Source: Sediminibacterium sp. Gen4 (GTDB taxonomy: Bacteria > Bacteroidota > Bacteroidia > Chitinophagales > Chitinophagaceae). Taken from it: DNA of 57,147 bases. The stretch is taken from positions 1 to 57,147 of the forward strand of contig JACBFI010000021.1 of assembly GCA_013391385.1 (NCBI GenBank), given 5' to 3'. Positions 15,937-23,828 of this stretch are shown piece by piece. The first letter of the stretch is position 1, and every line of letters begins with the position of its first letter. The notes below the pieces were generated by a model. It saw only the letters and a program-made list of their open reading frames with translations, made no database searches and had not been told where the DNA came from. A program made the position numbers and the translations under genes.

Positions 15937-16647
15937 TTAAAGGTGCGCCATAGCAACACTCCTTACTTTATCAGTTTCCACCAATCCATCGCGTAAACGC
16001 ACCACCCGATGGGCATAAGCAGCAATATCTTCTTCATGCGTTACCAATACCACGGTATTCCCCGATTGATGAATTTTCGCAAATAGCTCCATCACTTCCA
16101 CAGAAGTTTTGGAATCCAGGTTTCCGGTAGGCTCATCCGCCAATAAGATAGAGGGATTATTCACCAATGCACGCGCAATCGCAACCCTTTGAATTTGTCC
16201 ACCACTCAGTTCATTCGACTTATGATGACTTCTATCTGCTAAGCCCACTTTATTCAGGGCTTCCAACGCTCTTTCCATGCGTTCTTTCTTACTTACCCCG
16301 GCATAGATGAGTGGCAGTGCCACATTCTCCGCTGCAGATAAACGAGGTAAAAGATTGAATTGTTGGAATACAAATCCGATTTCGGAATTACGCACTTCCG
16401 CCAAATCATCATCCGCCATTTTACTGACGTCTTTATTATTCAGAATGTATTTTCCTCCGGTAGGCGAATCCAGACAACCGAGGATATTCATCAAAGTACT
16501 TTTCCCGCTTCCGGATGGACCCATCAGGGCTACATACTCATTCTTACGAATATCCAGTGTGATTCCTTTTAATACGGGAATGGCTTGGCTACCCATGAAA
16601 TAACTTTTCTGGATATTTTCTAATCGGATGATCGCCTGATTTGACAT
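15937..16647 (-). CDS. ABC transporter ATP-binding protein (MacB/LolD type)
   Basis: A 236-residue ABC ATPase. Walker A is [10 protein letters not shown]-loop [21 protein letters not shown], signature [16 protein letters not shown], Walker [14 protein letters not shown], and switch His in LVTHEED. The [10 protein letters not shown] pattern is MacB-type, usually paired with a FtsX-like permease for macrolide, peptide or lipoprotein export; no permease is adjacent. The gatC start is 29 bases upstream, so gatC and this gene may be co-transcribed. Confidence 0.85.
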   Translation of the reverse strand: MSNQAIIRLENIQKSYFMGSQAIPVLKGITLDIRKNEYVALMGPSGSGKSTLMNILGCLDSPTGGKYILNNKDVSKMADDDLAEVRNSEIGFVFQQFNLLPRLSAAENVALPLIYAGVSKKERMERALEALNKVGLADRSHHKSNELSGGQIQRVAIARALVNNPSILLADEPTGNLDSKTSVEVMELFAKIHQSGNTVVLVTHEEDIAAYAHRVVRLRDGLVETDKVRSVAMAHL

Positions 16648-16676
16648 GTTGACAATTTAAGTAAATCTCTGATAAC

Positions 16677-16967
16677 CTATTTACGAATCACTTTAGGAAC
16701 CTGAAAAAAAGCAGTGCCGGTACCGGAAGCATTCCGCAATGCCTGCTCTTGACTGATGGAACCCTGTACTTCATCTGCTCTCAAAACATTAACAGACTGC
16801 CCGATATGCATCAAAGGCTCAACGCCCGATGTATCTACCTGAGCCAATGTTTCTACAAATGCAACCATTTTTTCAAGATCTTTTTGAATCTCTTGTTTTT
16901 CCTCGTTGCTAAAATGAAGTCTTGATAAATGAGCCAGATGATCCGTGAGTGCCGCTGTAACTTCCAT
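16677..16967 (-). CDS. gatC: Aspartyl/glutamyl-tRNA amidotransferase subunit C
   Basis: A 96-residue GatC, the small subunit stabilising the GatAB complex that converts misacylated Asp- or Glu-tRNA to Asn- or Gln-tRNA. Family pattern: HLAHLSRLHFSNEEKQEIQ near the start, DLEKMVAFVETL, VDTSGVEPLMH, LRADEVQGSIS, and a C-terminal FFQVPKVI. gatA and gatB are elsewhere, as is common in Bacteroidota. The start at 16967 gives the usual length. Confidence 0.92.
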   Translation of the reverse strand: MEVTAALTDHLAHLSRLHFSNEEKQEIQKDLEKMVAFVETLAQVDTSGVEPLMHIGQSVNVLRADEVQGSISQEQALRNASGTGTAFFQVPKVIRK

Positions 16968-17260
16968 GTCAACAAAAATAACTGAAAGCCATCCAAATCC
17001 AACGCTTTCTTGTTAAGTGGCAAGCGAAAAAAAAGCATCCCCATTTTGAAACAAAACCTGCATTCTGCTGTTTATAAATATGGATAACGGCCACAACGAT
17101 ACAACCGCATATTATTTGCAAACATTAACATTGGCATAAGACTCTCTGAATCAGTCATTTCTTTGTCACTATCCACACAAAGTGTATAAAAGCACTGTTA
17201 AAACAAGTTCATTTTATCTTTTTTCATCATAAATTGTAAACAAACAAAATCCCCCCGATT

Positions 17261-17341
17261 ATGTTAGTGTACGTCCTGTTAATCGTTTACCTGGGATGCC
17301 TCTATATGGCATACAAAGGTGCGGCTCCTTCGGAAGAGTGA
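17261..17341 (+). CDS. 26-residue single-span membrane peptide
   Basis: ATG 17261 to TGA 17341 encodes a small protein beginning MLVYVLLIVYLGCLYMAYKG and ending with an acidic tail PSEE. It is one hydrophobic helix, a pattern common among real small membrane proteins. A strong terminator lies 36 bases downstream, so it sits in its own short transcription unit of under 200 bases. It is not recognised. Alternatively the unit could be a small RNA, with the reading frame a coincidence. Confidence 0.5.
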   Translation: MLVYVLLIVYLGCLYMAYKGAAPSEE

Positions 17342-17376
17342 CATGTTTCTAACATCATCCTACTGAAGAGCCATCG

Positions 17377-17418
17377 TCCAACTTCATTCGTTCAGGGTAA
17401 TGAAGTTGGATTTTTTTT
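17377..17418 (+). terminator. Strong intrinsic terminator
   Basis: TCCAACTTCATT (17377-17388) and AATGAAGTTGGA (17399-17410) form a perfect 12-bp stem with a 10-base loop, followed by eight T. It terminates the short transcription unit containing the 26-residue peptide. Confidence 0.92.
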
Positions 17419-17487
17419 GCCCTTTGCTTCTCTTTTATTTAAAAAATAAATTCCCTTACCTTCGATATAAATAGTTGCATAACTAAC

Positions 17488-17495
17488 TAATTTTA
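17488..17495 (+). promoter_or_regulatory. Candidate -7 element before the FadN-like gene
   Basis: TAATTTTA followed by CGG resembles the TAnnTTTG element and matches TAGTTTTACGG at 47380. It lies about 100 bases before ATG 17596. No good -33 match at normal spacing; tentative. Confidence 0.3.
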
Positions 17496-17595
17496 CGGTA
17501 CAGCGGTTTTACTTGGAATGTTCCATTTCTTGGGTTGAAAAAACCTGGTATTGGTGGATGCATTTCTTGTGACCAAAATCAATAAATGTAAACAC

Positions 17596-19971
17596 ATGAA
17601 ACGTTCTATCAAAAAAGTTGCAGTATTGGGTAGTGGTGTAATGGGTTCTCGTATTGCCTGTCATTTTGCAGGTATTGGCGTACAGGTATTGTTATTAGAC
17701 ATGGTAGCCAAAGGCGCAGAAGAAAGCAGCAAACCTGCGGAGCGGAATAAACTGGTGAATGATGCCTTACAAGCTGCTATCAAAAGCAATCCATCTCCCG
17801 TATACAGTAAATCTGTGACGAAAAGAATTACCACCGGCAACTTTGATGACAACATGAAAGATATTGCCCACTGCGACTGGATCATTGAAGTGGTGGTAGA
17901 GCGTTTGGATATTAAACAACAGATCTATACCCGCGTTGAACAATTCAGAAAACCCGGCACTTTGGTGACTTCCAATACATCGGGTATTCCCATTCACATG
18001 ATGGCGGAAGGCAGAAGTGAAGATTTCAAGAAACATTTCTGTGGCTCTCACTTTTTTAATCCACCCCGTTACCTCCGCTTACTCGAAATCATTCCAACAC
18101 CACATACAGATCCGGAGATCGTTGATTTCTTAATGCATTACGGTGATCTGTATCTTGGAAAAACAACGGTTCTCTGTAAAGACACGCCTGCTTTTATCGC
18201 AAACAGAATTGGTGTGTTCAGTATCATGAGCATTTTTCATATCATGGACAAATTAGGTCTGGGTATTGATGAGATTGATGCATTGACCGGACCCATCATC
18301 GGCAGACCCAAATCAGCCACTTTCAGAACAGCAGATGTGGTAGGTATCGATACCTTGGTGAAAGTGGCAAAGGGGGTGGCAGATAATTGTCCGACTGACG
18401 AGGCCAAAGCCATTTTCAATATTCCTGCTTGGCTGGAAACATTAGTAACCAATAATTGGCTGGGAGATAAAACCGGACAGGGCTTCTTCAAAAAAATCAA
18501 ATCAGCAGAAGGAAAAGAAATTCAAACCCTGAACCTGAAGACCATGGAATATGGTCCGCGTAATAAACCTAAGTTTCAAAGTCTGGAGGCGGCCAAGCCG
18601 GTGGAAGACCTGAAGCAAAGAATTAAAATGTTGTCTGCTGCCGGAGACAAGGCGGGTGAATTCTATCGTGCTTTTCATTTTTCACTGTTTTCTTATATCT
18701 CATTTCGTATTCCAGAGATCAGTGATGAAATCTATCGTGTAGATGATGCGATGATGGCCGGTTTTGGCTGGGAAATTGGCGCTTTTGAATCCTGGGATAC
18801 TGTGGGTGTAAAAGAAACTGTAGCTGCCATGAAAGCAGCCGGACACGCTGTTGCACCATGGATCGATGAAATGCTTGCCGGTGGCGCTACTAGTTTTTAT
18901 AAAGTGGAGAATGGTCATAGAATGTTTTATGATCAAACTTCAAAAACCTATAAAGCGATTCCGGGTGGAGAATCCTTCCTGGTGATGAGTCATCACAAAG
19001 ACAAAACCGTTTGGAAAAACAGTGCTTGCCGCTTGTATGATCTGGGAGATGGTGTTGCAGGTCTGGAATGGAGTACCAAGATGAATAGTATTGGTGGTGA
19101 AGTATTAGAAGGATTGAATAAATCCATCGCCATTGCGGAAGAAAAATTCAAAGGTCTGGTGATCGGTAATGAAGGTCCGAATTTTAGTGCCGGAGCCAAT
19201 GTAGGAATGATCTTCATGTTGGCGATTGAACAGGAATATGATGAACTGGATATGGCCATCCGCATGTTCCAAAATACCATGATGCGTGTTCGCTATTCTT
19301 CTGTTCCCGTTGCCATTGCGCCACATGGATTGACATTGGGTGGTGGATGTGAAATGAATTTACATGCCGATAAAATCTGCGCTGCTGCCGAAACCTATAT
19401 CGGACTGGTAGAGCTGGGTGTTGGATTGATCCCGGGTGGTGGTGGTACCAAAGAGTTTGTACTTCGCGCTGCCGATGAAATGCATGAAGATGAGCCGGAA
19501 ACCATCACATTAAAAAACAGATTCTTATCCATCGCTACTGCGAAAGTGGCCACTTCAGCACAAGAAGGAATGGAAATGGGTATCCTGAGAAAAGGAGCAG
19601 ATGAAATTGTGATGAATACAGGCAGACGTATCGCTGAAGCCAAAAAATCAGTCATTGAATTGTATGACAGCGGTTATACCACCCCTATTCAACGCAATGA
19701 TATCAAAGTATTGGGTCAATCAGCATTGGGTGCTTTGTACGCAGGTATTAATGGCATGTGGCGTGGTGGTTATGCAACAGATCATGATGTGGTAGTGGCC
19801 AAAAAATTAGCGTATGTGATGTGTGGAGGTGATCTCAGTGAACCTACCAACGTTACAGAACAATATTTACTGGATCTGGAAAGAGAAGCATTCTTAAGTC
19901 TTTGTGGTGAAAGAAAAACATTAGAGCGTATTCAGAGTGTATTGAAAAGTGGTAGACCGGTGAGGAATTAA
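17596..19971 (+). CDS. 3-hydroxyacyl-CoA dehydrogenase/enoyl-CoA hydratase (FadN/FadB-like)
   Basis: A 791-residue bifunctional beta-oxidation enzyme. The N-terminal Rossmann domain has AVLGSGVMGSRIACHF at 9-24, CDWIIEVVVERLDIK and SNTSGIPI, and the dehydrogenase signature GSHFFNPPRYLRLLEIIP; a second 3HCDH domain spans about 190-400. The C-terminal half is a crotonase fold with NFSAGANVGMI and GGGCEMNLHADKICAA and a GLIPGGGGTKE turn. This domain order is that of Bacillus FadN rather than E. coli FadB. ATG 17596 was chosen over TTG 17551. The usual thiolase and acyl-CoA dehydrogenase partners do not follow; a repeat region does. Confidence 0.9.
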   Translation: MKRSIKKVAVLGSGVMGSRIACHFAGIGVQVLLLDMVAKGAEESSKPAERNKLVNDALQAAIKSNPSPVYSKSVTKRITTGNFDDNMKDIAHCDWIIEVVVERLDIKQQIYTRVEQFRKPGTLVTSNTSGIPIHMMAEGRSEDFKKHFCGSHFFNPPRYLRLLEIIPTPHTDPEIVDFLMHYGDLYLGKTTVLCKDTPAFIANRIGVFSIMSIFHIMDKLGLGIDEIDALTGPIIGRPKSATFRTADVVGIDTLVKVAKGVADNCPTDEAKAIFNIPAWLETLVTNNWLGDKTGQGFFKKIKSAEGKEIQTLNLKTMEYGPRNKPKFQSLEAAKPVEDLKQRIKMLSAAGDKAGEFYRAFHFSLFSYISFRIPEISDEIYRVDDAMMAGFGWEIGAFESWDTVGVKETVAAMKAAGHAVAPWIDEMLAGGATSFYKVENGHRMFYDQTSKTYKAIPGGESFLVMSHHKDKTVWKNSACRLYDLGDGVAGLEWSTKMNSIGGEVLEGLNKSIAIAEEKFKGLVIGNEGPNFSAGANVGMIFMLAIEQEYDELDMAIRMFQNTMMRVRYSSVPVAIAPHGLTLGGGCEMNLHADKICAAAETYIGLVELGVGLIPGGGGTKEFVLRAADEMHEDEPETITLKNRFLSIATAKVATSAQEGMEMGILRKGADEIVMNTGRRIAEAKKSVIELYDSGYTTPIQRNDIKVLGQSALGALYAGINGMWRGGYATDHDVVVAKKLAYVMCGGDLSEPTNVTEQYLLDLEREAFLSLCGERKTLERIQSVLKSGRPVRN

Positions 19972-19993
19972 TGTTATCGAATTTACTTTTTAA

Positions 19994-20233
19994 GCGTTCT
20001 CCGCATCGTCTCCCTCTATCACCGCAGGTGAAAGAATGGGGACGTTGCGGCTCCCCTCTCCGAAATATGTCTTTTAATGAAACGTTCCCTGCGGAGAACG
20101 AACTCGATAGTACACCCGCGAGAGTCTAGATTAATTCTTCTTATTAAGTTAATAGACACTAAAAGTAAATGATACATGTTGGCTGTGTAACACGCAGAGT
20201 GCCTCTGCGAGAGACGTCTACGAAGAACTTTTT
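19994..20233. repeat. Mosaic repeat region related to the 1-285 family
   Basis: CGTTCTCCGCA (19995-20005) and TGCGGAGAACG (20090-20100) are perfect inverted repeats enclosing a GC-richer segment. Further on, CCCGCGAGAGTCTAGA (20115-20130) and a long match to the tandem repeat (GGCTGTGTAACACGCAGAGT at 20181, then GCCTCTGCGAGAGACGTCTA) continue to 20233. No gene is seen here. The region separates the FadN-like gene from the convergent gene at 20235. Confidence 0.75.
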
Positions 20234-20234
20234 A

Positions 20235-20690
20235 CTAACTCTCTTTTATTTTTAATCGAAAAAAAGCACCCGCTTCTTCCGAAGAACCGTAAATAATCTC
20301 GCCTTTTAACTCTTGCATGGTCAGTTCCACCGCTTTGTACAAAGAAGTATGATACATATTCGCTGAATCTGTAAAGAAAGCATGCAACTTTTCAGCTTCT
20401 GTTGATTTTGATCGATTCAAAAAATCTACGGTTAGAAATAGGTCACCGGGGGAAATGGATATCTCAATGACTTCCGCCTCATCACTCAGCTCCAACATAT
20501 TTTTTAAAAGAATTTCGATGACCTCCCGCAATACCATTTCTGATGCAACAATCCAATGGGTATGGAGTGGACAGGATAATGAAAGAATGATCTTTTTATC
20601 TTCAATGGTTGATTGATACCTAACTGTAGTTTCTTCTATCAGGTAACAGATATCGGATCGTACCAAAACATTTCCATCGTGCGGGTGCAT
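20235..20690 (-). CDS. Stand-alone histidine-kinase-like ATPase domain, degenerate
   Basis: A 151-residue protein. The middle EMVLREVIEILLKNMLELSD resembles the N-box helix of the HATPase (GHKL) fold, preceded by a strand pattern TIEDKKIILSLSCPLHTHWI as in sensor-kinase catalytic domains, and followed by SLYKAVELTMQELKGEIIYG, matching the region before the G3 strand. The G1 and G2 glycine motifs are not evident, and there is no sensor, transmembrane or dimerisation domain. It may be a remnant, a non-ATP-binding regulator, or a divergent catalytic partner acting in trans. Function unproven. Confidence 0.5.
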   Translation of the reverse strand: MHPHDGNVLVRSDICYLIEETTVRYQSTIEDKKIILSLSCPLHTHWIVASEMVLREVIEILLKNMLELSDEAEVIEISISPGDLFLTVDFLNRSKSTEAEKLHAFFTDSANMYHTSLYKAVELTMQELKGEIIYGSSEEAGAFFRLKIKES

Positions 20691-20773
20691 GCAGGTCTGC
20701 GTGGTTTGTTGCTGTAATTTATTATTATTTCAAATCTCATCACATTAAAATCCCGGATTCATTGTCTTTAAAC

Positions 20774-20786
20774 CGGTCACTGACCG
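20774..20786. promoter_or_regulatory. CGGTCA-C-TGACCG dyad in a divergent promoter region
   Basis: A perfect 6-bp dyad with one-base spacer, extended by AA/TT further out, in the 208-base gap between the divergent genes 20235-20690 and 20899-21795. Possible operator for one of them. Confidence 0.4.
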
Positions 20787-20842
20787 TTGATACATGTAAA
20801 AAACAGATCATCCCAATTTCAGCAAAAAGTCAACATTCTAGT

Positions 20843-20850
20843 TATCTTCG
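20843..20850 (+). promoter_or_regulatory. Candidate -7 element for the ABC exporter operon
   Basis: TATCTTCGG resembles TATTTTCGG at 6271 and lies 49 bases before ATG 20899. Not supported by an evident -33 box. Confidence 0.3.
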
Positions 20851-20898
20851 GTATGCTTCAACCCTTGGATTATCATTTTTCATCGTTAACAACCGCTT

Positions 20899-21795
20899 AT
20901 GCAACCCATTCTCTCCATTCAGGGAGTCTCCAAAAATTATGGCTCCATTCAAGCCCTGAATAGTGTATCCTTCGAAGTACCGCAAGGATGTGTTTTCGGA
21001 ATTTTAGGTCCAAACGGTAGTGGCAAAACCACCCTACTCAGTATTATTCTGGATATTTTGCAAGCCAGATCCGGCACCTACAGCTGGTTCGGAAAACCCG
21101 GCTCAGCAGACACCAGAAAACTGATTGGCTCTCTATTAGAAACGCCGAATTTTTACCATTATCTCTCTGCAGTAGATAACCTGAATATCACACATGCCAT
21201 CAGTGGCAGAGGTGATGCGGCAGATATCGACCGGGTATTGGAGATCGTAAAACTATCTGCGAGAAAAAAGAGCAAATTCAAAACCTATAGTCTGGGTATG
21301 AAGCAAAGACTAGCCATTGCTGCAGCTTTATTGGGTAATCCGGATGTATTGGTATTTGATGAACCTACCAATGGATTGGATCCTGTGGGTATCGCCGAAA
21401 TACGTGAATTGATCAAACAACTGGCGCGTGATGGTAAAACCATTATTATGGCGAGTCATTTATTGGATGAAGTTGAAAAAGTATGTACGCATGTGGCCAT
21501 CCTGAAAAAAGGAAACCTGTTGACGGCCGGACCTGTAGATGAAGTGTTGGCGAATGAAGATATCGTAGAAGTATCCGCTCAAGATACGGTGAAGCTCAAG
21601 CAAGTACTGGCAAGCATTCCCGGACATACACACTTAAAAGAAGAAGGAAAAGCCATTCAGTTATTCTTCCCGATTGGCACTGCCAATATGGAAGATATCA
21701 ATCGCTATTGTTTCAATCAGGGTATTACTTTGAACCAGTTACTCCTGAAGAAAAAGAGTCTGGAAACAAAATTCTTTGAACTCACCAACGACTAA
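20899..21795 (+). CDS. ABC transporter ATP-binding protein (CcmA/NodI-like)
   Basis: A 298-residue ABC ATPase of the multidrug/gliding GldA-like class. Walker A is GPNGSGKTTLLS, signature YSLGMKQRLAIAAALLG, Walker B VLVFDEPTNGLDPVG, and switch His in MASHLLDEVEKV. A C-terminal extension of about 80 residues (from EVSAQDTVKL) is the accessory domain found in such exporters. The permease gene starts 22 bases after the stop, so the two form an exporter operon. The substrate is unknown. Confidence 0.88.
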   Translation: MQPILSIQGVSKNYGSIQALNSVSFEVPQGCVFGILGPNGSGKTTLLSIILDILQARSGTYSWFGKPGSADTRKLIGSLLETPNFYHYLSAVDNLNITHAISGRGDAADIDRVLEIVKLSARKKSKFKTYSLGMKQRLAIAAALLGNPDVLVFDEPTNGLDPVGIAEIRELIKQLARDGKTIIMASHLLDEVEKVCTHVAILKKGNLLTAGPVDEVLANEDIVEVSAQDTVKLKQVLASIPGHTHLKEEGKAIQLFFPIGTANMEDINRYCFNQGITLNQLLLKKKSLETKFFELTND

Positions 21796-21817
21796 TTCAT
21801 CCTTAAAACAAGAAATC

Positions 21818-22642
21818 ATGTTATCGCTTATAAAAATAGAATGGTTAAAGATCAAAAAGTATCCTGCCTTTTGGTGGATGCTGGTGATTGTGGCACTCAC
21901 CTATCCGAGTATCAATTTAATGTTCTTGAATGTATACGAAGAAATTTCAAAGGGAAAAGAAATGGGAGCCATTGCGAAAATGCTATTGGGCAATCCCTAT
22001 GCCTTCCCTGAAACCTGGCATTCGGTGGCATTCTTCTCCTCATTTTTTATTGTATTGCCTGCTATATTAGTAATCATGCTCATCACGAATGAGTATAATT
22101 ACAAAACACACAGACAAAATATAATCGATGGCTGGAGCAGAGAGAATTTCATCACTAGTAAATTATGTGATGTGCTGATCATCAGTACCATCATTACCAT
22201 TGTTTACGCTATTGTAGCAGCAGGTTATGGATTCTATACCGATAGCAAAACATTCTACAGATGGGCAGAACAATTGGAATACATTCCTTTATTCTACTTA
22301 CAAACTTTTGCACAATTGACTTTGGCTTTTTTATTGGGATACCTGATTAAAAAAGCTTTCATCGCATTGGGTATTTATTTCTTTCAGTATCTGATCATTG
22401 AAAATATTGGCGTATCCTGGTTCAAGTATAAAGTAGGTAATGATTTGGGAAGATTCTTTCCTTTCGAAATATCAGACCGTATCGTTCCACCTCCAGCTTT
22501 TATTGGCAACTTCGGTAAAGATGCCAAGGCCGGTTATGAAAAAGCCGTAGCAGCCGTTCCAGAACACGTCATCATGACTATTATATTGACTGCCGCCATC
22601 TGGTTTATCTGTTATAGGGTTCATAAGAAAAGAGACCTTTAA
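21818..22642 (+). CDS. ABC-2-like transporter permease
   Basis: A 274-residue integral membrane protein with about six hydrophobic segments (for example WWMLVIVALTYPSINLMFL, FFIVLPAILVIMLITNE, LIISTIITIVYAIVAAGYGF and a C-terminal IMTIILTAAIWFICY). The motif NEYNYKTHRQNIIDGWSR after the second helix is typical of ABC-2 exporters with a cytosolic coupling region. ATG 21818 was preferred; an earlier in-frame codon overlaps the ATPase gene. Likely partner of the preceding ATPase. Confidence 0.82.
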   Translation: MLSLIKIEWLKIKKYPAFWWMLVIVALTYPSINLMFLNVYEEISKGKEMGAIAKMLLGNPYAFPETWHSVAFFSSFFIVLPAILVIMLITNEYNYKTHRQNIIDGWSRENFITSKLCDVLIISTIITIVYAIVAAGYGFYTDSKTFYRWAEQLEYIPLFYLQTFAQLTLAFLLGYLIKKAFIALGIYFFQYLIIENIGVSWFKYKVGNDLGRFFPFEISDRIVPPPAFIGNFGKDAKAGYEKAVAAVPEHVIMTIILTAAIWFICYRVHKKRDL

Positions 22643-22655
22643 AGTTTGATTTTTT

Positions 22656-22674
22656 GTCCGCAGGACTCCTTTGG
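22656..22674. repeat. Copy of the CCAAAGGAGTCC palindromic family
   Basis: On the minus strand this reads CCAAAGGAGTCCTGCGGAC, matching 53507-53529 except for one base and related to 53755 and 53789. Confidence 0.7.
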
Positions 22675-22675
22675 A

Positions 22676-22724
22676 GATCTTTGATTTTTTGATTTAATAA
22701 AAACAAATCAAGAAATCAAAGATC
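22676..22724. repeat. Word-palindrome hairpin, TTTGATT words
   Basis: Bases 22676-22695 and 22705-22724 pair at 19 of 20 positions around a 9-base loop (GATCTTTGATTT on the left, AAATCAAAGATC-like on the right). It lies between convergent genes; words continue to the TGA stop of the SDR gene at 22731. Confidence 0.85.
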
Positions 22725-22730
22725 AACGAA

Positions 22731-23654
22731 TCACAGATCTCTTAAAGCTTGTTGAACAGTAGGGTATTCAAACCTAAAGCCTTGTTCTTCGATTTTGTGG
22801 CTGCTGACAGTGGCACTCTTTAATACTTCTATACTCATTTCACCGAGTATCATTTTGAGAAGAAAGGCGGGTACATAAAAGGGGATATAGAATGATCCGT
22901 TTTTTTGTTTCGCTAATGTGAGTGTCAATGCTTTATTGGAAACAGGATGCGGTGCTACCGCATTAAATGTTCCCTGCATCGACTGATTTTCGATAGCATA
23001 CAAAAACATGCGACAAAGATCATGCACATGAATCCAACTGATGATTTGTTTTCCATTACCAAGGATAGCAGCCATACCAGCTTTCAGTGGTTTTTTAAAT
23101 TCTGCAAGTGCACCGCCGGTTGTACTTAATACAATACCAATACGCAATTTCACCAATCGTTTACCGAGCTCAGTAACCGGCGCAATACTTTCTTCCCAGG
23201 CTTTACAAGTATTGCCCAAATAATCGGGATATGGCGGCATCTCTTCCGTGAAAGAGGAAGCTACTGTATTGTATTCATCAGGTCCATACCAACCAATGGC
23301 AGAAGCACTGACCACAGATTGTACTTTATTGGGAATTGTTTTTAATGCTTTCACCAATAATGCACTGCTTTGGGTTCTGCTGTCTAATATTTCTTGTTTT
23401 CGTTTGGCAGTCCATCTTTTATCTGCAACACCTGCACCCGCCAAATGAATGATATGATCTGCTTGCTGAATAGCGGTTTCATCAATGGTTTGTTCCTGTA
23501 AATTCCATGAAGCAATTCGAATGACTTTACCATCGATCTCTTTTTTACCGGATGCACGACTCAGCCAAATAACATCATACCCTTTTGACAAGAGTACTCT
23601 TGTTAGCTGTTGTCCAACCATTCCCGTTCCACCTGTGATGAGTATTGTTGCCAT
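22731..23654 (-). CDS. TIGR01777-type NAD-dependent epimerase/SDR protein (YfcH-like)
   Basis: A 307-residue extended SDR. ITGGTGMVGQQLTRVLLSKG is the nucleotide-binding motif; DHIIHLAGAGVADKRWTAKR and SASAIGWYGPD with YLGNTCKAWE follow the family pattern, in which the classical YxxxK is replaced by a modified form. The C-terminal DUF1731 part includes HPVSNKALTLTLAK. The substrate is unknown; the family is often called cell-division-associated, but evidence is weak. It lies just after ftsZ on the same strand, separated by a terminator at 23759-23780. Confidence 0.87.
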   Translation of the reverse strand: MATILITGGTGMVGQQLTRVLLSKGYDVIWLSRASGKKEIDGKVIRIASWNLQEQTIDETAIQQADHIIHLAGAGVADKRWTAKRKQEILDSRTQSSALLVKALKTIPNKVQSVVSASAIGWYGPDEYNTVASSFTEEMPPYPDYLGNTCKAWEESIAPVTELGKRLVKLRIGIVLSTTGGALAEFKKPLKAGMAAILGNGKQIISWIHVHDLCRMFLYAIENQSMQGTFNAVAPHPVSNKALTLTLAKQKNGSFYIPFYVPAFLLKMILGEMSIEVLKSATVSSHKIEEQGFRFEYPTVQQALRDL

Positions 23655-23758
23655 AATCGTAAATAAACAATCCCTTTATTGATTTTTTCTAAGAAGCTAT
23701 TCAGAAATACTACCTGCATAACTAATACAAATATCCGTTGAATATTGTTGAAAAAAGA

Positions 23759-23780
23759 ACCCCGACTGCAACGTCGGGGT
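23759..23780 (-). terminator. Terminator of the division/cell-wall cluster
   Basis: Stem ACCCCGAC/GTCGGGGT with loop of 6; on the minus strand it is followed by TCTTTTTT. It lies 49 bases after the ftsZ stop codon. Confidence 0.88.
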
Positions 23781-23828
23781 CAACAACTAAAATCACCAGG
23801 CTAAAACATCTATGATAAGCAATCGATC

